DNA from: Planctomycetota bacterium
Lineage (GTDB): Bacteria > Planctomycetota > JAJSAM01 > JAJVHW01
Assembly: GCA_022072415.1 (NCBI GenBank)
Contig: JAJVHW010000125.1
Coordinates: 1 to 41,788 of the forward strand
Reading direction: 5' to 3'
DNA: 41,788 bases
Shown piece after piece: positions 22,905 to 31,398 of this stretch. Each line of letters starts with the position of its first letter. The first letter of the stretch is position 1. A model generated the notes under the pieces. The model worked only from the letters and a program-made list of their open reading frames with translations. It made no database searches and was not told where the DNA came from. The position numbers were made by a program, and so were the translations under genes.

Positions 22905-24638
22905 ATGAGATTCGCCCGGATTCCGGTGATCGTGCTGGCGGCGGCGGCGGGGCGCACGGCGCTCGCGGACCCCTCCGTGACCGAGGCTCGGATCGAGCGC
23001 CGACGGACCGGCATCCGGGCGACCGTCCGCGGAACGATCTCGGCCGAGGACTGGGGCGCCTCCACCGCCGCGGACGTCCGCGTCGGCTCCGGCGAGACGA
23101 CGCTCGCCGCCCCCGGGCTCCGGTTCGACGCGCACCGGGGGCGCTGGTCCTGGAAGGGCGCCTCCGGCGACGCGATCCGGCGCCTGACTTGTGACCTCCG
23201 CAAGGGGGAGTTCACCCTGAAGGCGCGGACCGCGGATCCGGCCGACTACGCGGACCCCCTCGCGTTCGACCTCGCGCCGGGCACGCCGTGGCGGTTCGAG
23301 GTTCCCGTCGCCGAGGACCGCAGGGTCACCGTGTTCCACGGAAGCCTCGCCCCGCTGCAGGATGATCCCGGTGGCGGTGGCGGTGGCGGTGGCGGCGGTG
23401 GTGGGGGCGGGGGCGGCGGCGGGCCGCCTGAAGCGAAGCGCCTGATCGGTTACTTCACTTCGTGGGGCGTCTACGCGCGCGGCTATCACGTGAAGCACGC
23501 GGATCTCTCGGGCGCCGCCGCGCGCCTGTCGCACGTGAACTACGCATTCGCGAACATCGGCCCCGACCTCCGGGTCACCCTCGGCGACCCGTACGCCGAC
23601 ATCGACCGCTTCTACCCGGCGGACCTGTCCGTGGACGGCGCCGCCGACACATGGGACGCCGGTGCGCTGCGCGGGAGCTTCCACCAGTTCGCGAAGCTGA
23701 AGGCGAAGTACCCGGAGCTGAAGGTCCTCGCGTCGATCGGTGGATGGACGTGGTCCGGCCGCTTCTCCGACGCCGCGCTCACGCCCGAGTCCCGCGCCGC
23801 GTTCGTCGAATCCGCGATCGACCTGTTCATCCGCGGGAAGTTCGCGCCGGGCATCACCCGCGCCGGGATCTTCGACGGGATCGACCTGGACTGGGAGTGG
23901 CCCGGCGCGGCCGGCGCGACGGCGAACTTCCGGCCCGAAGACGGAGCGAACTACACCGCTCTCCTCGCGGCGTTCCGGTCCGCCCTCGACGCAGAGGGCG
24001 CGCTCGACGGCCGTACGTACCTCCTCACCATCGCCGCGCCGGCCGGGGCGTCGTACATCGCGAAGTTCGACATCGCGGGCATGGCGCCGCTCGTGGACGG
24101 CGTCAACCTCATGGCGTACGACTTCCGCGGAGGATGGGACGCGCGCACGGGGCACCACTCGCCGCTCCACCAGCCGACGGGAGAACCGTCGCCCGCGGAC
24201 GGCTTCTGGACCGACCACGCGGTCGGGCTCTGGCTCGCGGGCGGGCTGCCCGCGGAGAAGCTCTCCGTGGGGGTTCCGTTCTACGGCCGCGGCTGGACGG
24301 GAGTCGCTCCCGGCCCTGCAGGGACCGGGATGTGGCAGACGGCGACCGGTCCCGCGCCGGGGACGTGGGAGAGCGGAGTGGACGACTGGGAGGTGCTGGA
24401 CGCGCTCCCCTCGTCCTTCGTGCGCCGCAGGGACCCCGCGTCCGGCGCCGTGTGGCTCTTCGACTCGGCGGCGGGGATCTTCTGGTCGTACGACGACGCG
24501 CAGTCGCTCGCGGAGAAGGCCGCGTACGTGCGGGCCGAAGGGCTCGGCGGCGCCATGGTCTGGGAGCTCTCCGGCGACGACGGAACGGGCACGCTGATCG
24601 ACGCGCTCGCGGACGCGCTCGCCGCACCCGCGAAGTGA
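22905..24638 (+). CDS. Secreted glycoside hydrolase family 18, chitinase-like
   Basis: The 577-residue protein has a signal peptide (MRFARIPVIVLAAAAGRTALA-DPSV). A beta-rich domain follows (residues about 25-150, possibly carbohydrate-binding), then an 18-glycine linker and the GH18 barrel. LIGYFTSWGVYARGYHVKHAD opens the barrel, SIGGWTWS is the SxGG motif, and FDGIDLDWEWP is the DxxDxDxE motif with catalytic Glu331. MAYDFRGGWD and VPFYGRGWTG complete the usual GH18 pattern. Chitin or another beta-1,4-GlcNAc polymer is the expected substrate. The linker is encoded by a slippage-prone GGTGGC-type repeat. It is divergent from rpmE and convergent with the M19 dipeptidase. Confidence 0.9.
   Translation: MRFARIPVIVLAAAAGRTALADPSVTEARIERRRTGIRATVRGTISAEDWGASTAADVRVGSGETTLAAPGLRFDAHRGRWSWKGASGDAIRRLTCDLRKGEFTLKARTADPADYADPLAFDLAPGTPWRFEVPVAEDRRVTVFHGSLAPLQDDPGGGGGGGGGGGGGGGGGGPPEAKRLIGYFTSWGVYARGYHVKHADLSGAAARLSHVNYAFANIGPDLRVTLGDPYADIDRFYPADLSVDGAADTWDAGALRGSFHQFAKLKAKYPELKVLASIGGWTWSGRFSDAALTPESRAAFVESAIDLFIRGKFAPGITRAGIFDGIDLDWEWPGAAGATANFRPEDGANYTALLAAFRSALDAEGALDGRTYLLTIAAPAGASYIAKFDIAGMAPLVDGVNLMAYDFRGGWDARTGHHSPLHQPTGEPSPADGFWTDHAVGLWLAGGLPAEKLSVGVPFYGRGWTGVAPGPAGTGMWQTATGPAPGTWESGVDDWEVLDALPSSFVRRRDPASGAVWLFDSAAGIFWSYDDAQSLAEKAAYVRAEGLGGAMVWELSGDDGTGTLIDALADALAAPAK
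23370..23423 (+). repeat. Polyglycine-coding microsatellite (18 codons)
   Basis: A run of 18 consecutive glycine codons, starting as GGTGGC dimers (GGTGGCGGTGGC) and ending as mixed GGG/GGC. It joins the N-terminal domain of the GH18 protein to its catalytic barrel. Length changes by slippage would mostly preserve the frame when whole 6-bp units are gained or lost. Confidence 0.9.
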
Positions 24639-24669
24639 CCGGTCGGAGGGCGCAGGCGTCGGCGGCGCG

Positions 24670-25671
24670 TCAGCGCAGCACGCCGACGAGCACGCGCAGC
24701 GCGTTTCCGCCGAGGACGCCGTCCACCTGGCCCCGCGCCCAGCCGCGGGCGAGGAGCGCCGACTCGATCATCCCGTAGACGAGCGGCGTGTCCGCCCCTC
24801 CCGGGAGCCCGGGCGGGTCGAACCCGTCGAGGTCGGCCCCCACGGCGACGTGCTCCGGCCCCATCACTTCGGCGAGGTGCTCGAGGTGCGCGATCGCGTC
24901 GTCGAGCGAAGGCTCCCGTCCCTCGCGCGCCACGTGGGGCGGATAGCAGGTCACTCCCGCGAGGCCGCCCGTGGAGGCGAGGTCGCGGAGTTGCGCGTCC
25001 GTGAGGTTCCGGCGGTGCGGCGTGACGCTCATGCAGCCGGTGTGGGTGGAGACGACCGGCGGGCGCTCCCGGGTCCGCTCCCGTTCCTCCATCAGGTCGG
25101 CGAACCCTTCCGGCGCGAGGTGCGCGACGTCGAGGAGGATGCCGAGCTCCGCGCAGCGTCGGACGAGGAGCCGCCCGAACTCCGTGAGTCCGCGGCGCTC
25201 GCCGTCGGGGACCATGCATCCGTCCCCCGCCTCGTTCCGCGGGTTGTGCGTGAGCCCCAGCGAGCGGACGCCCATGGCGTGGAACCGGTCGAGGAGGTCC
25301 GGGTCCCCGCGGAGCGGCGACGCGCCCTCCATCGAGAGCACGCCCGCGAACGCCCCGGGCCGGAGCGCGAGGAGACCCGCACGGTCGCGCACCCACGCGA
25401 GCCGCCCGCCGCCGCGCTCGACGAGGGACACCCAGATGCCGTGGAGACGCTCCGCGTACGCGGTCGCCGCTTCGCCCGTCCGGTCGCCCGGCGTGTAGAG
25501 CGTGAACATCTGGAGGGTCGGCCCGTGCGTCTCCATCCGGGGCAGGTCGAGCATCTCGCCGCCGCAGACGGTCCACGGGTCCTTCCCCCGCTCTGCGGTC
25601 CGCCAGAGGAGGTCCGCGTGGAGGTCCACGGTGGCGCACGCGGGACGCGAAGAGCCGACGCGGTCCGTCAC
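24670..25671 (-). CDS. Membrane dipeptidase family M19
   Basis: The 333-residue protein has the metal-binding signatures of renal-dipeptidase-like M19 enzymes: VDLHADLLWR (HxD), LSMEGASPLRGDPDLLDRFHAMGVRSLGLTHNPRNEAGDG (metal glutamate and following motif), LLDVAHLAPEGF and VVSTHTGC. The family hydrolyses dipeptides, often L-D type, using zinc. No signal peptide is visible. The GTG start at 25671 overlaps the upstream stop in GTGA and follows AAGGAGG, preferred over the track's upstream ATG. It is the last gene of the ffh-rpsP operon and converges on the GH18 gene. Confidence 0.88.
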   Translation of the reverse strand: MTDRVGSSRPACATVDLHADLLWRTAERGKDPWTVCGGEMLDLPRMETHGPTLQMFTLYTPGDRTGEAATAYAERLHGIWVSLVERGGGRLAWVRDRAGLLALRPGAFAGVLSMEGASPLRGDPDLLDRFHAMGVRSLGLTHNPRNEAGDGCMVPDGERRGLTEFGRLLVRRCAELGILLDVAHLAPEGFADLMEERERTRERPPVVSTHTGCMSVTPHRRNLTDAQLRDLASTGGLAGVTCYPPHVAREGREPSLDDAIAHLEHLAEVMGPEHVAVGADLDGFDPPGLPGGADTPLVYGMIESALLARGWARGQVDGVLGGNALRVLVGVLR

Positions 25672-26141
25672 CGGCTTCCCTCCTTCGGCCGGCGAGGGCC
25701 GGGTCCGGCGACCGGGACGTACTGCCAGAGCCCCTTCTCTCCGACGCGCTCGAACGTGCGTTCGAACGAGCCGCCGGTCCACTCGACGCGGCACCGCATG
25801 GTGACCTTCGCCGTCACGTCGTCGAGGGCGCGGATCGCGCAGTACGCGGCCGCGTCGGCCGCCCGGGCCGGCGCGCCGGGGCGCAGGGCCACGGCGTCGG
25901 CGAGGCGGATCGTGATCTCGTACTCCCGCGGCGCCGAGGCGCCGGACTCACCCCGCGTCATCTCCACCCGCGGGTCCGTGCCCGGCGCGAGGTCCGCCCT
26001 GAGCTGTGCGCGCACTTCGCGGAGCACGCGGCCGACGCCGGAGTCCGGGACCTTGCCGAGCGCGAACACGTACATCACGGTGAGCAGCAGCGCCGCTGCC
26101 ACCCCCAGGCCGACGATCTTCCGGAGGGCGGAGGGTTCCAT
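25668..26141 (-). CDS. Hypothetical protein with N-terminal membrane anchor
   Basis: No family is recognised. The 157-residue protein has a hydrophobic helix at about residues 9-28 (IVGLGVAAALLLTVMYVFAL), followed by a soluble domain with an alternating strand pattern (EYEITIRLADAV, AKVTMRCRVEWTGG). It ends in GPGPRRPKEGSR. The ATG lies four bases after the DUF192 gene, and its stop overlaps the dipeptidase start, so it is tightly coupled to both. It may be a surface or exported partner of one of them, but nothing shows which. Confidence 0.65.
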   Translation of the reverse strand: MEPSALRKIVGLGVAAALLLTVMYVFALGKVPDSGVGRVLREVRAQLRADLAPGTDPRVEMTRGESGASAPREYEITIRLADAVALRPGAPARAADAAAYCAIRALDDVTAKVTMRCRVEWTGGSFERTFERVGEKGLWQYVPVAGPGPRRPKEGSR

Positions 26142-26145
26142 CGAT

Positions 26146-26610
26146 TCAGCGAGGTTCTACACCGCGCATGGGACGGTCTGCGTCCACGCGGTCGCCGGGA
26201 CGGATGCCGGCCCTCGCGAACCACCCGGCCGCCGCCTCGACGACCATCGGGACCGGCTCGCCGCTCTCCGCGGCCGCGGGCTCGGCGCCGCGCTCCGGCG
26301 GCGGCAGCGTCGCCACCGACACGATCGTGCGGTCTCCCCGTACGAACGCCACGTCGAGCCCGACGAGGCAGCCCTTCATCCAGAACCGCCGCGGCTCGGC
26401 GGACGGATAGGCGAACAGCATCCCGCGCCCGTCGGGCAGGTCCGCCACGCCGCCGAGGCCGCGCATGCGGGTCTCCGTGTCGGAGGCCACGTCCACCTCG
26501 AGCACCGCGTGCGCGCCGGGCGGCGCCGCCGCGCCGCGCGGAACGAGGACGAGCGTGCGCGGGCCGCCGCACGCGGCGAGCAGCAGCGCGACCGCCGCGG
26601 CGCGCGTCAC
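26146..26610 (-). CDS. DUF192-family lipoprotein
   Basis: The 154-residue protein begins with a GTG that overlaps the maf stop (GTGA). The lipobox LLLAAC sets Cys14 as the lipidated residue (MTRAAAVALLLAAC-GG). The DUF192 core reads RMRGLGGVADLPDGRGMLFAYPSAEPRRFWMKGCLVGLDVAFV. This small exported domain family has no known enzymatic function. Anchoring in a membrane through diacylglyceryl-cysteine is inferred from the lipobox. It sits in the tightly spaced ffh-to-dipeptidase string. Confidence 0.85.
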   Translation of the reverse strand: MTRAAAVALLLAACGGPRTLVLVPRGAAAPPGAHAVLEVDVASDTETRMRGLGGVADLPDGRGMLFAYPSAEPRRFWMKGCLVGLDVAFVRGDRTIVSVATLPPPERGAEPAAAESGEPVPMVVEAAAGWFARAGIRPGDRVDADRPMRGVEPR

Positions 26611-27191
26611 GGACCGGCCTCCTCGCGGAGCATCGCGAGCGTCTCGTCCACGGGGAGCCCCACCACGTTCGTGCGGCTCCCGCGCACGGCGGTGACGAAC
26701 CGGTCCGCGGTCTCCTGGATCGCGTAGGCGCCCGCCTTCCCGAACGGCTCGCCGGACGATGCGTACGACTCGATCTCGGCGTCCGAGAGCCGGCGCATGT
26801 CCACTTCGGTCACGACCGCCGCCTCGCGGGTCCTGCCCGAAGGCAGGCGGAGGCAGACGCCCGTCACGACGCGCTGCGTGGTCCCGGAGAGCCGGCGGAG
26901 CATCGCGGCGGCCTCGCTCGCCGAGGCGGGCTTTCCGAGCACGCCGCCGTCGGCCGCCACCACGAGCGTGTCGGCCGCGAGCACGGGAAGCGTCGTCCGC
27001 GTCGCCACCTTGTCGGCCTTGCGCCGCGCGAGGGTCACCGCGGCGCGCTCGGGCGGCGCGTCCGGAAGCGTCTCGTCCGCGTCGGCGGGGATGACGTCGA
27101 AGGTCAGCCCCGCCGACGCGAGGAGTTCGCGGCGGCGGGGCGACGCGGAGGCGAGCACGAAGCGCGCGCCCGCCGCGCCGCCGGCGACCAT
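26607..27191 (-). CDS. maf: Maf-family nucleotide pyrophosphatase
   Basis: Maf hydrolyses nucleoside triphosphates, mainly dTTP, UTP or modified nucleotides, and is associated with division arrest in Bacillus. LASASPRRRELLASAG is the nucleotide-binding N-terminal signature. LAADTLV carries the catalytic acidic residue, and the C-terminus has SSGEPFGKAGAYAIQ. From the ATG at 27191, with AAGGA five bases upstream, it is 194 residues, the usual length. A GTG at 27248 would add a low-complexity DDATDARDATDAKDA leader and lies one base from the upstream stop, so both starts are possible. The stop overlaps the DUF192 GTG. Confidence 0.9.
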   Translation of the reverse strand: MVAGGAAGARFVLASASPRRRELLASAGLTFDVIPADADETLPDAPPERAAVTLARRKADKVATRTTLPVLAADTLVVAADGGVLGKPASASEAAAMLRRLSGTTQRVVTGVCLRLPSGRTREAAVVTEVDMRRLSDAEIESYASSGEPFGKAGAYAIQETADRFVTAVRGSRTNVVGLPVDETLAMLREEAGP

Positions 27192-27235
27192 CGCGTCCTT
27201 CGCGTCCGTCGCGTCCCTCGCGTCCGTCGCGTCGT
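27192..27235. repeat. Tandem 9-bp repeat before maf
   Basis: Four complete CGCGTCCNT units (written on the plus strand) plus a partial fifth. If the GTG at 27248 is used, this encodes an Asp/Ala-rich leader on the minus strand; with the ATG at 27191 it is intergenic. Confidence 0.85.
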
Positions 27236-27249
27236 CGCGACGCGCCACG

Positions 27250-27930
27250 TCACGCCTTCGTTTTCTTCTTCGCCGCGGGCTTCGCAGGCGCCTTCTTCCT
27301 CGCGGCCGGCCCGGCCATCGGATCCGCGTCGTCCTTCCCCCGCGCCCCGTACGAGGCGAGGAGGTAGTGGGCGCGCATGCGGTCGTCGGCCCCGAACGCG
27401 GCGGCCAGCCCCTGGGCGACCTTCGCGGCCGACGTCGTCTTCGGGCCGATGCCGAGCTTCGCGGCGGCCTTCACGATGTCTCCGGTCGCGTGCCATCCGC
27501 CGTTCTCGGCGTCGAGGAACGCGAGCACGCACGCCTTCGCCGCGGGGCTCGCGCCGCGCACCTTCTCCATCGACGCGACCCAGTCGGGCTTCGGCTCGGC
27601 GGCCGGAACCTCGAAGTTGCAGCGGTTGATGGTCTGGTGCAGGGACTCGAGGAACCGGAGCGCGGCGCGGGCGAACGCCCTCGACGGCGCGTCCGGCGGG
27701 CACTCCATGGCGACGGTGATGTCCCACGGATCCGCGACGCGCATCTCGTTCCAGTCCGCGAACGCGGCGCGGAGCCGGTCGCGGACGGCCGGGGTGGAGT
27801 GCTCCGGGGCGTGGGCGGCGAGGAACGCGAGGATCCCCGCTTCCACGGCGTCCCCGGGGGCGACGTACCGGCCGTAGGCGGACTCGAGCTTGTCGAGCGC
27901 CGCCCCGGCCGCGGCGGAGCGTCCGGTCAC
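27250..27930 (-). CDS. Unknown protein, possibly divergent HhH-GPD/endonuclease III-like
   Basis: The 226-residue protein starts with GTG at 27930, two bases after the rpsP stop; the track's longer ORF overlaps rpsP and is rejected. It is all-helical. The segment AVRDRLRAAFADWNEMRVADPWDIT resembles the DWNEVRVS stretch I associate with endonuclease III-like proteins, but I see no helix-hairpin-helix DNA-binding motif and no iron-sulphur cysteines. The C-terminus is a basic Lys/Ala-rich tail (AARKKAPAKPAAKKKTKA), which could bind nucleic acid. A role in DNA repair is only a suggestion. It is embedded between rpsP and maf in a tightly packed operon. Confidence 0.5.
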   Translation of the reverse strand: MTGRSAAAGAALDKLESAYGRYVAPGDAVEAGILAFLAAHAPEHSTPAVRDRLRAAFADWNEMRVADPWDITVAMECPPDAPSRAFARAALRFLESLHQTINRCNFEVPAAEPKPDWVASMEKVRGASPAAKACVLAFLDAENGGWHATGDIVKAAAKLGIGPKTTSAAKVAQGLAAAFGADDRMRAHYLLASYGARGKDDADPMAGPAARKKAPAKPAAKKKTKA

Positions 27931-27932
27931 GG

Positions 27933-28256
27933 TCAGGCCTTCCGCGAGGCGGAGTTCGCCCCACCCTTGCCCTTGCTGCGGTTCCCGTTCTTGAGGACGT
28001 TGCGCGGGAGCACCGCGCCGCGCTTCTTCAGGAACGAACGGATCGTCTCCGTGCACTTGGCGCCCTTGTTGATCCAGTGGAGCGCGCGGTCCACGTCGAT
28101 CACCACGGACTTCTCGAAGTCCTTGACGAGCGGATCGTAGTGGCCGATCTGTTCGATCGGGCTCCCGTCGCGGCGCGTGCGGGAATCGAACACGCAGACG
28201 CGGAAGAAGGGCCGGTTGGTGCGGCCCGTGCGGGCGAGTCGGATGCGGACGGACAA
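27933..28256 (-). CDS. rpsP: Ribosomal protein S16
   Basis: The 107-residue protein is bS16: MSVRIRLARTGRTNRPFFRVCVFDSRTRRDGSPIEQIGHYDP is the conserved N-terminus, and the basic tail (GNRSKGKGGANSASRKA) is a lineage extension. The start codon is TTG, supported by GAGGAG eight bases before it. It lies 22 bases after ffh, matching the ffh-rpsP neighbourhood found widely in bacteria. Confidence 0.96.
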   Translation of the reverse strand: MSVRIRLARTGRTNRPFFRVCVFDSRTRRDGSPIEQIGHYDPLVKDFEKSVVIDVDRALHWINKGAKCTETIRSFLKKRGAVLPRNVLKNGNRSKGKGGANSASRKA

Positions 28257-28278
28257 GGCGTGTCTCCTCTGCTGGGCG

Positions 28279-29715
28279 TCAGTTCTGTTCTGCTTCCAGG
28301 CCCATGTCCGCGAGGCTCACCCCGCGGCGGCGCAGCTCCCGGATCTGCTGCTCCTTCATCTTCTTCATGCGGCTTTCCATCATGCGGCCGCTGAGCCCTC
28401 CGTCCTGGCGGAGCTGCTTCATCACCTGCCGCATCTGCTTCCAGCCCTTCACGAGCCGGTTCACGTCGTCGAGGGTCGTGCCGCTCCCGCGGGCGACCCT
28501 CCGGCGGCGCGCGGCGTCGAGGATGTCGGGCTTGCGGCGCTCCTCCGCGGTCATGCTGAGGATGACCGCCTTCGCGCGCTTCATGTGGCCGTCGTCGATC
28601 TCCTGGCCCTCGAGGGCGCCGGACATCCCGGGGATCATCCCGAGCCACTTCTTCATCGGCCCCATGCGCTCGATCTGCTCGAACTGCGCGAGCATGTCGT
28701 CCATGGTGAACGTGCCGGTGAAGAGCTTCTCCGCCGCGCGCTCGACCTCGTCCTTGCGGATGTTCTCCTGCGCGAGCTCGACCAGGCTGACCACGTCGCC
28801 CATCCCGAGGATGCGCGACGCCATGCGGTCGGCGTGGAACGGCTCGAGCGCCTCGGACTTCTCGCCCGTGCCGACGAAGCGGATGGGCTTCCCCGTCACC
28901 TCGCGCACCGACAGCGCCGCGCCGCCGCGCGTGTCGCCGTCGAGCTTCGTCAGCACCACGCCCGAGAGCGGGAGCGACGCGTCGAACGCCTTCGCGGAGT
29001 TGACGGCGTCCTGGCCCGTCATCGAGTCGAGGACGAGGAACACCTCGTGCGGGGATGTCCGCTCCGCGATGTCCTTCACCTCGTCCATCAGCTCGCGGTC
29101 CACGTGGAGGCGGCCGGCCGTGTCCAGGATGACGACGTCGTGCCCCTCGTCCGCCGCGCGCTTCACCGCACGCTCGCAGATCTTCGGCGGTCGGCCGGAC
29201 GGCTCCCAGTGGACCGGCACGCCGATCGACTCGCCGAGCACCTTGAGCTGCTCCACGGCGGCGGGGCGCTGCATGTCCGCGGCGACGAGGAGCGGGCGGC
29301 GCCCCTTCGACTTCAGCATGCGCGCGAGCTTGCCGCACGTGGTGGTCTTGCCGGACCCCTGGAGGCCCGCCATGAGGATCACCGTCGGGCCCTTCGCGGA
29401 CCACTGGAGCGGGATCGTCCCGTCGGAGAGCTGCTGCGGCTTCGACGGGTCGCCGCCGAGCAGCCGGACGAGCTCGTCGTAGACGATCTTCACGACCTGC
29501 TGGTCCGGGCGGACCTGCTCGATCACCTTCTCGCCGACCGCCCGCGCGCGGATGTCGTCCGTGAGCTTGCGGACCACCGACAGGTGCACGTCGGCCGCGA
29601 GCAGCGCCGTGCGGATCTCCCGCAGCGCTTCCTCGACGTCGTCGGCCGAAAGCGTCGCGCGCCGCCCGAGACGGGCGAACACCGACTGCATGCGCTGTGC
29701 GAGGGATTCGAACAA
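28279..29715 (-). CDS. ffh: Signal recognition particle protein Ffh
   Basis: The 478-residue protein has the N domain (MFESLAQRMQSVFARLG...LREIRTALLAADVHLSVVRKL), the SRP GTPase G domain (G1 GLQGSGKTTTCGKLA, G3 DTAGRLHVDREL, G4 TKLDGDTRGG) and a methionine-rich M domain (KQLRQDGGLSGRMMESRMKKMKEQQ). It binds signal peptides and 4.5S RNA and targets proteins to FtsY. A TTG start fits the family N-terminus; the nearest ATG (29691) would remove its first helix. A -10-like TAGGCT lies at 29776-29781. I see no 4.5S RNA gene nearby. Confidence 0.96.
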   Translation of the reverse strand: MFESLAQRMQSVFARLGRRATLSADDVEEALREIRTALLAADVHLSVVRKLTDDIRARAVGEKVIEQVRPDQQVVKIVYDELVRLLGGDPSKPQQLSDGTIPLQWSAKGPTVILMAGLQGSGKTTTCGKLARMLKSKGRRPLLVAADMQRPAAVEQLKVLGESIGVPVHWEPSGRPPKICERAVKRAADEGHDVVILDTAGRLHVDRELMDEVKDIAERTSPHEVFLVLDSMTGQDAVNSAKAFDASLPLSGVVLTKLDGDTRGGAALSVREVTGKPIRFVGTGEKSEALEPFHADRMASRILGMGDVVSLVELAQENIRKDEVERAAEKLFTGTFTMDDMLAQFEQIERMGPMKKWLGMIPGMSGALEGQEIDDGHMKRAKAVILSMTAEERRKPDILDAARRRRVARGSGTTLDDVNRLVKGWKQMRQVMKQLRQDGGLSGRMMESRMKKMKEQQIRELRRRGVSLADMGLEAEQN

Positions 29716-29889
29716 GGAGGCTCCGCGGGGGTTCCCGCACGCCGCGCACCGACACGGAGCGCGGGCAAACGGGGCAGCCTAGGGGGCGGGCCGCGCCCGG
29801 TCAAGGGATGCGGAAGCCGCGCGGCCGGAGCGGCGCATGCGGCCGGACGCGTCGCACCCCCCGGGGATCGGGACCGTTCGCGGCGCGGC

Positions 29890-31167
29890 TCAGTCCGCCT
29901 CGACGTCCTTCTCCCGGGCGATCCGTGCGCCGAGGGCCTCGAGCTTCTTCTCCATGCGCTCGTAGCCGCGGTCCATGTGGTAGACGCGGCGGACGGTCGT
30001 CTCCCCCTCGGCGACGAGGCCGGCGAGGACGAGGGCCGCGGAGGCGCGGAGGTCCGACGCGAGCACCGGGGCCCCGGACAGGTAGTCCGTCCCGTGGACG
30101 ATCGCGCAGTTGCCCTCCTTGCGGATCCGGGCGCGCATGCGCTCCAGTTCGGAGATGTGCATGAAGCGCTCGGGGTAGATCTTCTCCGTGACCACGGAGA
30201 CGCCGTCCGCGAGGCACAGCATCGCCATGAACTGGGCCTGGAGGTCCGTGGCGAAGCCCGGATACGGCAGCGTCGTGATGTCGCAGGCCTGGAGCCGCCC
30301 GCGCCGGGCGCACGACACCCAGTCGGGGCCGGACTCGATCCGGCACCCCGCCGCGATGAGACGTTCCGTGGCCGCCCGCAGGTGGTCGGGCCGGCAGCGG
30401 TTGACGCGGACGTTTCCGCCGGTGATCGCCGCCGCGACGAGGAACGTGCCCGCCTCGATCCGGTCCGGAATCGGCCGGTAGGTCGCGCCGTGGAGTTCCG
30501 TCACGCCGGTCACGCGGAGCGTCGGCGTGCCGATCCCCTCGATCTTCGCGCCCATCGCGACGAGGAACAGCGCGAGGTCCTGCACCTCCGGTTCGCACGC
30601 CGCCATGTCGATCAGCGTCTCGCCCTCGGCGAGCACGGCCGCCATGAGCACGTTCGCGGTCCCGGTCACCGTGGACCCGAACGGTCCGCCGAGATACATC
30701 TCGCCGCCGCGGAGACGCGACGCGTCGGCCACGATGTAGCCGCCCTCGAGGTCGAGGTCCACGCCGAGCGCGCGCATGCCCTTCAGGTGGAGGTCCACCG
30801 GGCGCGGCCCGAACACGCATCCGCCGGGGAAACTCACGCGCGCGCGGCGCCGGCGGCCGAGCAGCGGACCGAGCACGCACACCGACGCGCGCATCGTCTT
30901 CACGAGCTCGTACGGCGCCTCGACGGAACTCTCGTCGCGGACATGCGTGGCGATCGACCCGTCCTCCTCGCGGCGGGCCTCGATGCCGAGCGCCTCGAGG
31001 ATGCGGAGCATGGTGTCCACGTCCCGCAGACGCGGGACGTCGAGGATCCTGCACGGGTCGCGCGTGAGGAGCGTGGCCGCGAGGAGCGGGAGCACCGAGT
31101 TCTTCGCGGTGCCGACCTCGACCTCGCCTCGAAGGGCGACGCCTCCGTGGATGACGAACTTGTCCAA
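29890..31167 (-). CDS. murA: UDP-N-acetylglucosamine 1-carboxyvinyltransferase
   Basis: From a TTG at 31167 the protein is 425 residues, as expected. It opens MDKFVIHGGVALRGEVEVGTAKNSVLPLLAATLL, with the conserved Lys and Asn for UDP-GlcNAc. Cys117 in PGGCVFGPRPVDLHL is the active-site cysteine that PEP and fosfomycin modify, so fosfomycin sensitivity is expected. MurA catalyses the first committed peptidoglycan step in the cytoplasm. GGAG is eight bases before the TTG; the track's extra 43 N-terminal residues are not family-like. A possible -10 box TATGCT is at 31216-31221. Presence of murA argues that this organism makes peptidoglycan. Confidence 0.95.
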   Translation of the reverse strand: MDKFVIHGGVALRGEVEVGTAKNSVLPLLAATLLTRDPCRILDVPRLRDVDTMLRILEALGIEARREEDGSIATHVRDESSVEAPYELVKTMRASVCVLGPLLGRRRRARVSFPGGCVFGPRPVDLHLKGMRALGVDLDLEGGYIVADASRLRGGEMYLGGPFGSTVTGTANVLMAAVLAEGETLIDMAACEPEVQDLALFLVAMGAKIEGIGTPTLRVTGVTELHGATYRPIPDRIEAGTFLVAAAITGGNVRVNRCRPDHLRAATERLIAAGCRIESGPDWVSCARRGRLQACDITTLPYPGFATDLQAQFMAMLCLADGVSVVTEKIYPERFMHISELERMRARIRKEGNCAIVHGTDYLSGAPVLASDLRASAALVLAGLVAEGETTVRRVYHMDRGYERMEKKLEALGARIAREKDVEAD

Positions 31168-31215
31168 TGCGATGCTCCGGGGGACGGGAGCGACCGCGTC
31201 CGACAGTGCGCGCAG

Positions 31216-31221
31216 CATACG
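31216..31221 (-). promoter_or_regulatory. Putative -10 box of murA
   Basis: TATGCT (minus strand) is 49 bases before the TTG start, downstream of the glycine-rich gene's terminator hairpin, so murA is probably transcribed independently. The -35 region is not convincing. Confidence 0.3.
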
Positions 31222-31350
31222 CCGGCAGGAACGCGGCGACGCGGGGAAACGGCGCGTGCGGCCGCGGAATGCGGATCGTGCACGGGCCGCCGCCATGCGG
31301 CGGATGCCGGGCCCGAGCCGGGATGCGCGCAGGACGTCTCCGGAAACGCA

Positions 31351-31378
31351 GAGGGGCGGCGCCGTGGCGCCGCCCCTC
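31351..31378 (-). terminator. Rho-independent terminator of the glycine-rich gene
   Basis: GAGGGGCGGCGC pairs perfectly with GCGCCGCCCCTC (12 bp) around a CGTG loop, 20 bases after the stop. The minus-strand continuation TGCGTTTCC gives a short T-rich stretch. Confidence 0.75.
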
Positions 31379-31398
31379 GCGTCATCCGCCTGCGCGGA

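Noticed and set aside
13321-24646. GACCGGTC palindrome overlapping the stops of the 12169 gene and the GH18 gene
   Set aside because: Eight-base palindromes occur by chance at this GC content, and there is no wider similarity.
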